Positions 8,616 through 16,716 of a stretch of 43,868 bases of DNA are shown here, piece by piece; position 1 is the stretch's first letter; every line of letters starts with the position of its first letter. A program made the translations under genes and the position numbers. The notes below the pieces were generated by a model. It searched no databases and was not told where the DNA came from. It was given only the letters and a program-made list of their open reading frames with translations. Origin of the DNA: Actinomycetota bacterium (GTDB taxonomy: Bacteria; Actinomycetota; Acidimicrobiia; Acidimicrobiales; Acidimicrobiaceae); the NCBI GenBank assembly GCA_004298555.1, contig SCQM01000199.1, positions 1-43,868 of the forward strand, read 5' to 3'.

Positions 8616-9533
8616 ATGCATTTAGGTCATGTACTTGTAACAGGCGGTTCCGGCTTTATCGGATCGCATTTGGTTGCGATGGCCCTGGAAAGTGCGCAAA
8701 GCGTAACAGTCGTGGATTTGCAGCCCAGATCGCATCCCGATGCCAAACATATGGTGTCTGATATCAGCGACCGAAATTCATTGCTCTATAGGCAGCCTCA
8801 AAATTTCGATACGATTTTTCACCTTGCCGCCAGAACTTCGGTGCTCCAGTCAATGAAGGATCCGCAGGGCGTATTTGACACCAACGTGATTGGAACTCAA
8901 AACCTGCTTGAGATGGCACGCCTCGGAGATACAAAGCGGATACTTCTCGCATCCACGAATGCCGTTGTTGGCAATCTGGTCGATGCAAAGATCGTTGAAT
9001 CGACGCCCATGCGACCGCTGACACCTTATGGTTCAACCAAGGCGGCGGCAGAAGTTCTCTCTAATGCCTATGGTGCCAGCTACGGAATATCGGCTGCCCA
9101 ACTCAGACTAACCAATGTATATGGAGAAGGCATGGCCAAAAAAGACTCAATAATCCCAAGATTGATGCGCACAGCCCTAGGCCTCTCTAAATTCTCTGTC
9201 TACGGCGACGGAGAACAGTATCGCGACTACGTATACGTCAAAGATGTCGCTAACGCATTTATTCAACTCGCCAAGGCCAGCTACCAAGGACCGGTAATAA
9301 TCGGGTCTGGCTCTTCGATAACTGTTAACGCTCTGGTCAAAAAGGTTTCCCAGGCAACTGGAATAGACATCCACGTCGAAAAGGCGCCAGCCAACCAGGG
9401 TGAAATGCGCAGGGTGAGCGTGGACAATTCTCTCAGCAGATTGCTGGGGCTAGCTGTCGATACTGACCTCGACATAGGTCTGGCCCGAACATGGAGTGAC
9501 TTCAGTTCATCTATGCAAATCGGGAAAAATTGA
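8616..9533 (+). CDS. NAD-dependent epimerase/dehydratase (extended SDR)
   Basis: A 305-aa nucleotide-sugar epimerase or dehydratase. It has the Rossmann motif TGGSGFIGSH at residues 9-18, the acidic residue binding the NAD ribose (VVDLQ), the HLAARTSV segment, and the catalytic YGSTK (YxxxK). The later NVYGEG and GDGEQYRDYVYVKDVA segments match UDP-glucose 4-epimerase-like members. The ATG is preceded by GGGGAG. It is followed 35 bp later by the FGGY kinase gene. The exact substrate is not decidable, but a role in supplying activated sugars for the nearby envelope genes is a reasonable inference. Confidence 0.85.
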   Translation: MHLGHVLVTGGSGFIGSHLVAMALESAQSVTVVDLQPRSHPDAKHMVSDISDRNSLLYRQPQNFDTIFHLAARTSVLQSMKDPQGVFDTNVIGTQNLLEMARLGDTKRILLASTNAVVGNLVDAKIVESTPMRPLTPYGSTKAAAEVLSNAYGASYGISAAQLRLTNVYGEGMAKKDSIIPRLMRTALGLSKFSVYGDGEQYRDYVYVKDVANAFIQLAKASYQGPVIIGSGSSITVNALVKKVSQATGIDIHVEKAPANQGEMRRVSVDNSLSRLLGLAVDTDLDIGLARTWSDFSSSMQIGKN

Positions 9534-9568
9534 CACCGATGCCTTTATCTCAGCTAATTTGCTAAGTA

Positions 9569-11038
9569 ATGAGCTACGTAGGACTTGACATCGGCACAAC
9601 CTCGATAAAGGCGCTTGCCTTATCGGAAGACGGCAGCCTCTTGGCGTCGTCTTCCAGGCTCCTGCCCATCAATTACCCCACACCCGGCCTGGCAGAGCAG
9701 GATCCGTCGGAGATAGCGCAGTGCTCGATCGAAGCACTGGAGGATATAGCCCGCCAGCTTGACCTCCCGCCAAAAGCGATCGGGATTGCAAACCAGCGCG
9801 AAACGGTGGTTGCCTGGGAGAAGAAGACCATGCTTCCACTATCCATGGCGATTTCATGGCAGGACCGGCGGGGCGCCACCCGGTGCGCTGAACTTCGAAA
9901 GTTAGGCTTCGAAGACCTTGTTAGAGACATCACCGGCCTGACACTCGATCCATACTTCTCGGCGACCAAATACTCGAATATTGTCTCAGCTCTAGGGACT
10001 CCCCAATCTAAAAAGGTCGCGCTCGGAACAGTAGACAGCTGGCTGATTGCCAACCTCACCTCAAATGAAAATCCCCTTACCGACATCACTAACGCCTCGA
10101 GAACATCCTTGCTCAACATCACTTCAAATGAATACGAGGATCAGCTAGCGGCGCTGTTCGAAGTTCCGATTGACCTGTTGCCAACTCCGCTGCCATCAAA
10201 TGCCATGTTTGGCGAAATAAGCCACCCTGACCTCGGGAGCTGGAGCGGAACCCCTATCCACGCAGTTCTGGGAGATCAGCAGGCATCGCTGTTCGCCCAG
10301 AGCTGCATAAACCTGGGCGACAGCAAAGCTACGCTGGGAACCGGAACGTTCATAATGACAAACACCGGAAGCCATAGAATTTGCTCGTCTCCCGGCTTGA
10401 TAGATTCTATTGCGTGGAATCTATCTGGCATAGGAAACACCTATTGTCTGGAAGGCTCAATCTTCTCGACCTATTCGACTTTGGAATGGCTGATAGACGT
10501 TCTCGGAATCGCAAACAATATCGAAGAACTTGATACCCTTGCCAAGTCGGTTAGAACTTCAGAGCAAGTCACACTTCTGCCTTTCTTTTCGGGTTCAGGA
10601 TCCCCCTGGTGGCAGGAAGGACATGGTGCGGTTCTCGCTGGACTTGACACATCGAGTTCCAAGGGGCAGATCGCCAAGGCCGGCTTTGAATCCATTGCTC
10701 TGCAGATTGCCAGCGTAATCAACCAAGTCCAAACCGCTCTTGACAACGGCATTGAATCACTGAAAATAGACGGCGGACTCTCGCACCTCGATTCTCTGTG
10801 CCAACTCATTGCAGACCAGTCCAATCTGCAATGCCAAGCCGCCTTATTCGCAGAGTCCTCGGCATTTGGGGCGGCCATGATGTCGGCGGTTGGGCTCGGA
10901 GACATTTCGCCAGAAAATGTGAGTGACCTATATAAATCCCGTCTCACATTTGAACCGTCAAAAAGCAAAATGAGTGCTAAATCACGAGAAAAACGATGGA
11001 ATCTCTATCTCGAAAAACTTGGACTAATCCGTGAATGA
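9569..11038 (+). CDS. FGGY-family carbohydrate kinase, glycerol-kinase-like
   Basis: A 489-aa sugar or polyol kinase of the ASKHA fold. DIGTTSIKA is the phosphate-1 loop at residues 7-15. The strings GIANQRETVVAWEK, SWQDRRGA, TGLTLDPYFSATK, GTVDSWL, TDITNASRTSLLNI, GDQQASLFAQ and LGTGTFIMTNTG follow glycerol kinase closely. FSGSGSPWWQEGHGAVLAGL replaces the glycerol kinase FTGLGAPYWD segment, so the substrate may differ. No glycerol transporter or glycerol-3-phosphate dehydrogenase is adjacent. It follows the SDR gene in the same direction, and its last 15 nt overlap the 3' end of the convergent ACT gene. A related kinase lies at 21930. Confidence 0.8.
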   Translation: MSYVGLDIGTTSIKALALSEDGSLLASSSRLLPINYPTPGLAEQDPSEIAQCSIEALEDIARQLDLPPKAIGIANQRETVVAWEKKTMLPLSMAISWQDRRGATRCAELRKLGFEDLVRDITGLTLDPYFSATKYSNIVSALGTPQSKKVALGTVDSWLIANLTSNENPLTDITNASRTSLLNITSNEYEDQLAALFEVPIDLLPTPLPSNAMFGEISHPDLGSWSGTPIHAVLGDQQASLFAQSCINLGDSKATLGTGTFIMTNTGSHRICSSPGLIDSIAWNLSGIGNTYCLEGSIFSTYSTLEWLIDVLGIANNIEELDTLAKSVRTSEQVTLLPFFSGSGSPWWQEGHGAVLAGLDTSSSKGQIAKAGFESIALQIASVINQVQTALDNGIESLKIDGGLSHLDSLCQLIADQSNLQCQAALFAESSAFGAAMMSAVGLGDISPENVSDLYKSRLTFEPSKSKMSAKSREKRWNLYLEKLGLIRE

Positions 11039-11662
11039 TTCAAGCATGACGTCGCCTATCCTGGCAAGAGCGTCCAGTTGGGACCGCTCGAGGTCTCGAA
11101 ACGGGCGATCCGGTCTTCCCATCAGTACAGCCACATTCGATTGCGGCATTATCATTAGGGCGATATCTGATGGCTCGGTCCTTTCATAAGCGGATCCAGA
11201 AGACACGCCTCTGAAATATGCCTCGACCCAGCCGCGTAGCGGTGCATTACCCCTGAATGCAATAACAGCATTTTCCGTCATATCGAAGGCAACCACCCAA
11301 CGGGTCGTAAAGTCGAAACTCAGCCGGTCTACGAGCTCTTCTAATAAACCTGACCTGCTCTCCTGCTCAACGATAGCGGCGGCAGTCAGAACTGGATCCA
11401 GGCGGGAATCTCTGTCGGGATTGGGCTCTACGCTCACATTCTCAACATCGACTCCGTCCACTTCCTGGACCTCACGAACCATTAAGTCCACAAACTCATC
11501 GTTAGGAAGGTCCACAATCAATTCGTCTATGACACGTCCCGCACCGCGCTCCAATATCTCGATTCCAACAAGGTCACCTTTGACCGATCCAATACGTGAG
11601 GCCACAGACCCAAGAGCCCCCGGACGATCATCCAACCAAATTCTTAGAACATATCGAGTCAC
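11024..11662 (-). CDS. ACT-domain protein with a GAF-like C-terminal region
   Basis: A 212-aa putative small-molecule sensor. Residues 1-75 form an ACT domain (YVLRIWLDDRPGALGSVASRIGSVKGDLVGIEI), the fold that binds amino acids and other ligands in metabolic enzymes and regulators. The rest (about 85-205) resembles a GAF-type domain, but I cannot assign it firmly. No catalytic domain is visible. The GTG start at 11662 has AGGA seven nt upstream. It lies downstream of the aminotransferase gene in the same direction, separated by 78 bp, and overlaps the convergent kinase gene by 15 nt. Confidence 0.75.
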   Translation of the reverse strand: MTRYVLRIWLDDRPGALGSVASRIGSVKGDLVGIEILERGAGRVIDELIVDLPNDEFVDLMVREVQEVDGVDVENVSVEPNPDRDSRLDPVLTAAAIVEQESRSGLLEELVDRLSFDFTTRWVVAFDMTENAVIAFRGNAPLRGWVEAYFRGVSSGSAYERTEPSDIALMIMPQSNVAVLMGRPDRPFRDLERSQLDALARIGDVMLESFTD

Positions 11663-11740
11663 GATGTGATCCTATAGTGAGAATGTTTCAGCTGCGTTTC
11701 ACCCAAACTCTGTTTGGTTAAGGCTCAGTTAACTAGTGTT

Positions 11741-12958
11741 TCAAAGCTTGGGTAGCGCCCGCTTCAAATTCCTTAGTGCCTGATGTATTCTCTGCTCATT
11801 TTCAATGAGTGCGAACCGGATGAATCCTTCTCCTCCAGGGCCAAAACCCACACCAGGAGACACGGCCACCTGCGCCTGAGTAACCAGAAACTTGGCAAAC
11901 TCCAGAGACTGCATGTCCTGGTAGGGCTCAGGAATTTCGCCCCAGACGAACATGGTCCCCCGAGGCTTTTCTATCTGCCAGCCAATTCGGGTTAAGCCTT
12001 CGCAAAGAACGTCCCTACGTGACTGATAGATGGCGTTTACCAAAGGTGGATAACTGTCGGCCTCATTAAGGGTCACGGTAGCAGCTATCTGAATCGGCTG
12101 GAATGTGCCGTAATCCAGGTAACTCTTGAGTTTGACCAAAGCGGATACTATATCTTTGTTTCCCACCAGGAAGGCTGAACGCCAGCCAGCCATGGAATAC
12201 GACTTGGTCAGCGTGTATAGTTCGACCGCAACCTCTTTAGCCCCGGGCACCTGCAAAACGGAGGGAGGTTTATATCCGTCAAAGGCTGTGTCGGAGTAGG
12301 CGAAGTCATGAACAACTATCACCTCGCGCTCGCGGGCAAATTGGACGATTTTGGTCATCCAGTCCAAATCGACACTTGTCGTCGTGGGATTATGGGGAAA
12401 GGAAATTACTATTACCCTCGGCCTCGGCCATGATGACTCGAATGCCTCTACAAGATTGGAAAGAAATTCGTCTGGATTGCCTCGCCTTGGAGCCTCGCCT
12501 AGTGCCTCGTTTCTAGACGTGGGTCCCAGCCTGACCTGCCTAACCTCCGCGCCAGCAAAAAGGGGTCCCCAAATATGGATCGGATATGAAGGCGACGGAA
12601 CCAGGGCAACGTCTCCCGGACCGACAAGAACCCACATCAAGTGAGAAAATCCCTCTTTAGCGCCAATAGTGGAGACGATCTCAGTATCAGGGTCGAGTTC
12701 GACGTCAAATTTGCGCTTGTACATATCTGCCACGGCTTTGCGCAGGTTCGGTATGCCCTTGCTGGAGGAATATCGGTGGTTTCTTGGATTTCTCGCAGCC
12801 TCGGCCAGCTTTTCGACGGCGATGTCCGGAGAAGGAATATCGGGATTCCCAAATCCCAGATCCACCACATCTTTTCCGGCTCTTCTCTCTTGCGCTTTGA
12901 GAGAATCGATCTCTGCAAAGACATAAGGCGGCAACCCGGTTATTCGTCGAAATTCCAT
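11741..12958 (-). CDS. alaC: Class I PLP aminotransferase, AlaC-type (glutamate-pyruvate)
   Basis: A 405-aa fold-type I aminotransferase. It closely follows AlaC of E. coli: FRRITGLPPYVFAEIDSLK, the VDLGFGNPDIPSP segment, YSSSKGIPNLRKAVADMY, SPSYPIHIWG, SFPHNPTT, and the PLP-lysine region LTKSYSMAGWR, then FVWGEIPEPY and RFALIENEQRIHQALR. AlaC transfers the amino group of glutamate to pyruvate to make alanine. I chose the ATG at 12958, where the family sequence begins; an in-frame start at 12976 is possible. It is 23 bp downstream of the ROK kinase gene, probably in the same transcript as the SRPBCC and ROK genes. Confidence 0.88.
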   Translation of the reverse strand: MEFRRITGLPPYVFAEIDSLKAQERRAGKDVVDLGFGNPDIPSPDIAVEKLAEAARNPRNHRYSSSKGIPNLRKAVADMYKRKFDVELDPDTEIVSTIGAKEGFSHLMWVLVGPGDVALVPSPSYPIHIWGPLFAGAEVRQVRLGPTSRNEALGEAPRRGNPDEFLSNLVEAFESSWPRPRVIVISFPHNPTTTSVDLDWMTKIVQFAREREVIVVHDFAYSDTAFDGYKPPSVLQVPGAKEVAVELYTLTKSYSMAGWRSAFLVGNKDIVSALVKLKSYLDYGTFQPIQIAATVTLNEADSYPPLVNAIYQSRRDVLCEGLTRIGWQIEKPRGTMFVWGEIPEPYQDMQSLEFAKFLVTQAQVAVSPGVGFGPGGEGFIRFALIENEQRIHQALRNLKRALPKL

Positions 12959-12981
12959 GACATCACCATAATACACACGGA

Positions 12982-13878
12982 CTAGCCATCGACTAAATTC
13001 CAGAGATAAGTTGCACCGATTGCGCCAGCAAATTCGAACAGGCTCCCGACTCGAATCTCGGTTTCCCTGCGTGCCCCAGCACCCTCCACCAGCTCCAAAT
13101 AATACCGTCTGACCTTGGGCAGGACCGCTTCCAAACTCCTGGCCAAGCCCCCGGTCAGGACCACTCGTTCAAGGTCGAGGATGGCAACAAGATTTGCGAT
13201 TCCCAACCCAAGATGGAAACAGAACTCCTCAACCAGACTTTTGAAATCAGGGTTGACGTCCATTTCACGGAACACTTCTTCAATGTTGATATCCACCCAT
13301 CCCGCGGAATCTAGTTCAGATCGAATCGAACCCCCAGAACAGTACTGTTCCCAACATCCTCGCCTGCCGCATTCGCACGAACGTCCATTGCGCTCAATGC
13401 ATATATGGCCAACTTCTCCGGAGAAGCCGGAGAAGCCTCTGGCTATTCCGCCGGGACCAAAAATCGCAGCCCCTAATCCGGTTCCAATTCCAATCACCAC
13501 CTCATAACCGGATGCGCAAGCGCCGATCTCTCTCAACTCAGCTACGCCCGCACAGTTTGCATCGTTATCCAATCTCGCCGGAGCTCCAACAATGTCCTCA
13601 ACGAGCTGCACAAAATTAAGACTGGAAAAATCTTTTAAATGGGGGAGAAAAAGCGCCTCGCCGTCTTGTCCAACCAGCCCGGGCAGGCCTATTCCAACTC
13701 CAGCGACACTTGTATGCAGGTCATCATTGGCCAGCTTCGATACTTCCATAAGCGACTTGCGAAGAGCCGCCATATCTTTAGGAGTCGGTATCGCGTCGTA
13801 CAGCTTCAACTGGCTGCCTGTGGCTAAACAAGACTTTAAACTGGTGCCGCCGAAATCAATCCCAAGGATACCATCCAC
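12982..13878 (-). CDS. ROK-family sugar kinase (glucokinase-like)
   Basis: A 298-aa cytoplasmic hexokinase-type enzyme. It has the ATP-binding start LGIDFGGTSLKS, the sugar-binding region LDNDANCAGVAE, the GIGTGLGAAIFGPGGIARG loop, and the ROK zinc motif HICIERNGRSCECGRRGCWEQY with its three Cys ligands. LVAILDLERVVLTGG closes the ATPase fold. This supports glucokinase or N-acetylhexosamine kinase activity. No DNA-binding domain is present, so it is not a ROK repressor. The GTG start at 13878 has AGGG upstream and lies 8 bp after the SRPBCC gene, so the two are probably co-transcribed. Confidence 0.85.
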   Translation of the reverse strand: MDGILGIDFGGTSLKSCLATGSQLKLYDAIPTPKDMAALRKSLMEVSKLANDDLHTSVAGVGIGLPGLVGQDGEALFLPHLKDFSSLNFVQLVEDIVGAPARLDNDANCAGVAELREIGACASGYEVVIGIGTGLGAAIFGPGGIARGFSGFSGEVGHICIERNGRSCECGRRGCWEQYCSGGSIRSELDSAGWVDINIEEVFREMDVNPDFKSLVEEFCFHLGLGIANLVAILDLERVVLTGGLARSLEAVLPKVRRYYLELVEGAGARRETEIRVGSLFEFAGAIGATYLWNLVDG

Positions 13879-13886
13879 GTAAAACC

Positions 13887-14351
13887 CTATTTTGGAACGG
13901 CAGACCTAGCGCGGCTTACCGACTCTACCCTGTCCTTAAGATCCCGCAACGCTGCATGGACAATGCGCACCTCGGCCCGCCGCTTGACAAATCCGGGAAT
14001 TGGGACGGCCAATTCGACGGTCAGTTCATAGGTAACCTGGGTCTGATTCAAGTCGTCCGATTCGAAGAGGTACACGCCATCGAGCCGTGAGGTAATGTCA
14101 CCGGCAATTTGAACCCAGGAAAGCACTTTAGGCGCCTGGGTATAGTCATATCTCAGGGTGTATGAGGTGGTCCGTCCAAAAGCTCCAGCCCGGAAAGTAA
14201 CCTCAACTGGGCGCCCGGATTCATCACGGCTTCCTATCAAGACCTCTTTTATATCTTGAGCCCATGCAGGATAATCTTCAAATGCGGCCGCGACTTCATA
14301 GCACTGAGCTGGAGTGGCTCCTATGACCATTTTTTCACGAGCATTTTCCAC
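13887..14351 (-). CDS. SRPBCC (polyketide cyclase/START-like) family protein
   Basis: A 154-aa protein of the helix-grip fold that binds hydrophobic ligands. The pattern CYEVAAAFEDYPAWAQDIKEV near the start, then long alternating beta strands (VTFRAGAFGRTTSYTLRYDY, SRLDGVYLFESDDLNQTQVTYELTVEL) and a C-terminal helix (AEVRIVHAALRDLKDRVES) fit the coenzyme Q-binding/polyketide cyclase-like families common in actinobacteria. Such proteins are often found near lipid or mannoside genes, and here the PimB-like gene is just upstream. The start is GTG with GAAGGG upstream. The ligand is unknown. Confidence 0.8.
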   Translation of the reverse strand: MENAREKMVIGATPAQCYEVAAAFEDYPAWAQDIKEVLIGSRDESGRPVEVTFRAGAFGRTTSYTLRYDYTQAPKVLSWVQIAGDITSRLDGVYLFESDDLNQTQVTYELTVELAVPIPGFVKRRAEVRIVHAALRDLKDRVESVSRARSAVPK

Positions 14352-14479
14352 AGCTCGAGTCCCTTCTACCTCGGTTCAATCTTAATTTAGCCTCTCCCTC
14401 ACGATGATGAGCTACAAGACATTAGCCAGATTAGCCTAATCAGGCACCACGTCTGCATGGGATTAGTTTCGGCTGATAC

Positions 14480-15616
14480 TCAGCCTATAGACGCAAGGCA
14501 CTTTCCCAGTTTCTCACTCAGAAGATCGTAGGAAAACTCTTCCAGCGCCCGGCGTCTGCCATTCCGTCCCATCTCCGTTCTAAGGTCAGCATTGCTGATC
14601 AGCATCGAAATAGCTTCAGCAGCCTTTCTGGAGGATTTGGGCTGATATACCACAAAACCCGTCTGCTCATGCGTCACTGCCTCGGTTGACCCGCCGGAAT
14701 ATCCGGCGACAACAGGCACGGCACATGAACTTGCTTCCAGGAAAACAATCCCGAAGCCTTCTTGTTCCAGGCCGGCCCACCTGTTTCGGCACAGCATGGC
14801 AAATCCGTCACTGGCACCAAGGAGGGATGGGAGGTCCTCTTCTGCGACCCTCCCCATCAGACGCACGGAGGCCTTCTTTCTTTTGACCAAATGCTCCAAG
14901 CGCCGCTCATCCCTACCGGTGCCCGCAATCACGACCTTGAGTTCCGGATGAGCGTCCTGCAAAAGACTCACCGCTTCTACAAGCGTGTCCATCCCCTTCC
15001 TTGGTACAAGCCTGGAAACTGACGAGACCAGGAAGTCGTCTTCTGAGATCCCAAGCGATTTGCGGTAATGGCCACGAATTTCCTTGGACAGCGGTTCAAA
15101 TCGCATTGGATCAACACCTGGTGGAATTTCAAAGACTTCGGGTAGCTCCCATTTCGATTTCGAAAAGAGCCTTTCCAGTTCAGCCCGGGGGTATTGGCCC
15201 GCTGTGATTATGAACCGAGCCCGAGACATGATCTTGAGCAGCCGCCGGGAGGTTACCGGCAATCTTGCTGGAATGGTCAGTTCCGCTCCATGTAAAATCA
15301 CGCCGTACTCAATCCCTACCTTGGGTGCCAACATTCCCACAGGCAATGCAGGATCCCATATTATGAACGCTGCCTGGTGATCTTCGGCGATTTGCCTTAT
15401 CTTCCTTGCCAAAGCAGCTGTTGGCAACAGAACCTTATGCGGCAGCCGGACAATTTCAAATTCCTGCTGGGCGTCAAAGCCGTCCGAATTTGGATGAGCT
15501 GTCGTGACGACCACAAAGCTGTTGGGATCGAGTCTGCGCCAAAGTTCGTATAGATAATTTTGAATTCCGCCGACCTTCGGCGGAAAATCATTCGTTACGA
15601 GCAGGTGCTTGACCAT
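14480..15616 (-). CDS. pimB: GT4 mannosyltransferase, PimB-like
   Basis: A 378-aa GT-B fold glycosyltransferase. The N-terminus LLVTNDFPPKVGGIQNYLYELWRRL is the PimB' pattern of actinobacteria, where the enzyme adds the second mannose to phosphatidylinositol mannoside at the membrane inner face. VSRLVPRKGMDTLVEA marks the nucleotide-sugar domain, and EGFGIVFLEASSCAVPVVAG is the GT4 EX7E signature. The ATG at 15616 has a strong GGAGAGG site. It is followed by the SRPBCC gene after 128 bp, in which a weak inverted repeat (CTAATC/GATTAG) lies. The symbol is by family resemblance; related GT4 enzymes with other acceptors cannot be excluded. Confidence 0.78.
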   Translation of the reverse strand: MVKHLLVTNDFPPKVGGIQNYLYELWRRLDPNSFVVVTTAHPNSDGFDAQQEFEIVRLPHKVLLPTAALARKIRQIAEDHQAAFIIWDPALPVGMLAPKVGIEYGVILHGAELTIPARLPVTSRRLLKIMSRARFIITAGQYPRAELERLFSKSKWELPEVFEIPPGVDPMRFEPLSKEIRGHYRKSLGISEDDFLVSSVSRLVPRKGMDTLVEAVSLLQDAHPELKVVIAGTGRDERRLEHLVKRKKASVRLMGRVAEEDLPSLLGASDGFAMLCRNRWAGLEQEGFGIVFLEASSCAVPVVAGYSGGSTEAVTHEQTGFVVYQPKSSRKAAEAISMLISNADLRTEMGRNGRRRALEEFSYDLLSEKLGKCLASIG

Positions 15617-15756
15617 TACCTCTCCAAGCTTGACAGAAACATCTAAGACTTCAGCCTAGGACTCGCTTGCAAATCATGAGCTTACAGAGGAAAGCCTGGG
15701 CATTAACCGACCTTTCAGGTTCTGCCAGCGAATGCTCATCCAAATCGAGACTTAGC

Positions 15757-16005
15757 TCAACGGGCCCTAAGCCCGGCACGCCTGAGGGCCCTTGCCAGCA
15801 CGCGAAAATCAACTGGCTCCGCCCCCAAAGCAATTGCCCGCTCTCTCAACTCGCGATGAATGTCGTAATGATCATTTTGAAACATATTCCTGGTGAGTCC
15901 GAGATTTTCCGCGAATTGATGAAGTTCTTCATATGACGAGTCAGATATCAGGTGCGCCCACCTCTTGCCTCTGTGAGGCCAAATTGCCTGATCTACCAAA
16001 ATCAC
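15757..16005 (-). CDS. DUF4031 domain protein
   Basis: An 82-aa small protein of unknown function. It has the DUF4031 hallmarks: VILVDQAIWPHRGKRWAHLISD at the start, SYEELHQFAENLGL, the NDHYDI motif and PVDFRVLARALRRAGLR at the end. His and Asp residues are conserved in the family, but no activity is established. I chose the GTG at 16005, with GGAG nine nt upstream. It overlaps the stop of the upstream frame as GTGA, which points to translational coupling with whatever is or was encoded there. A TTG five codons earlier is the other candidate. Confidence 0.75.
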   Translation of the reverse strand: MILVDQAIWPHRGKRWAHLISDSSYEELHQFAENLGLTRNMFQNDHYDIHRELRERAIALGAEPVDFRVLARALRRAGLRAR

Positions 16006-16307
16006 CTCAACACACTCCAAGCTCCGTCATCCAGCCGACAAACAAATAACGATGGATTGAGGAAATCATCATAATGTATTGCTTCACCCACTTTATGGAG
16101 GCTTGCCAATGTTCCGGCAGATAATTCCACAAGGCGCCCGCTGCAAAGAAACTCGGGCTAATGGCACCCAAGCAGCGATTGCTCTGCCAGCGATTTCCCT
16201 GGGGCAAGTGGCACGGACTCCGATACATAAGGTACGCACTGCGGGACAGCCGTCCCGGAAAGAAAATAACTTGAATGGACTGGTGTCAGCAGCAGGCCAA
16301 TAGCCAA
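16002..16307 (-). pseudogene. Probable broken gene between the zinc-ribbon and DUF4031 genes
   Basis: Reading on from the zinc-ribbon gene in the same frame, a TTG directly follows its TAA stop, and an open frame of 101 codons runs to a TGA that overlaps the DUF4031 start as GTGA. It is broken only by one TAG at 16158-16160. The first part includes VPYVSESVPLAPGKSLAEQ, and the second includes GRLVELSAGTLASLHKVGEA, IHYDDFLNPSLFVCRLDDGA and WSVLR. The composition looks like real protein, and the frame fits a three-gene operon with coupled ends. I do not recognise a family. It may be a gene killed by a nonsense mutation, or two small ORFs, the second possibly starting at a GTG. A 6-bp hairpin (16242-16257) lies within it. 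Confidence 0.4.
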
Positions 16308-16514
16308 TTAACTTATGCCTTCCATAATTTCGATAGATTTAGAATGACCACACCATCTGCAGGTAACTTCGTCAACGGTCTCCTCGAGGACCTCCTCGCT
16401 TTCGACGCGAAGATCTCCGCCGATACTGAAATGATAAAAAGACTTGGTCTTCTTGCTAACCGTCACATCAAATCTGGTGACATTACCACATGCCGCACAA
16501 CGATATCTTGTCAT
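16308..16514 (-). CDS. Small zinc-ribbon protein
   Basis: A 68-aa protein with two CxxC pairs, CAACG at residues 6-10 and CRWCG near residue 54, separated by a charged beta-rich segment (TRFDVTVSKKTKSFYHFSIGG). This is a four-cysteine zinc ribbon. The function is unknown; such proteins are often RNA- or protein-binding. The ATG at 16514 gives the natural MTRYRCAACG start; an upstream in-frame start at 16592 adds residues that look untranslated. No ribosome binding site is clear. It lies 202 bp after trpD in the same direction, and its stop is followed at once by the interrupted frame leading to DUF4031. Confidence 0.6.
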   Translation of the reverse strand: MTRYRCAACGNVTRFDVTVSKKTKSFYHFSIGGDLRVESEEVLEETVDEVTCRWCGHSKSIEIMEGIS

Positions 16515-16716
16515 ATTCACAGTTTCGAGACTAGCCGAGCAGCCAAAACTTTTGTGGCGGCAATATGGAACATATTTGTGCCCGAGCCCCAAAATACAGC
16601 AACCCTGCCAATCGAGAATGCACCTTCAGGCTGGAAAGCTTCTGAGGTCCGCCAAGCGAAGGCACGGCCGATGCAAAGGGGCAAACACCTTGTTTTTGCG
16701 AATCAATACGGGCTGC

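Noticed and set aside
16021-16260. Possible cobalamin riboswitch on the minus strand, from a TGCCACT ... GGGAA ... TGGCA string
   Set aside because: The 3' B12-box and the upstream GGTG element are missing, the next gene has no link to B12, and the region reads better as an interrupted protein frame.
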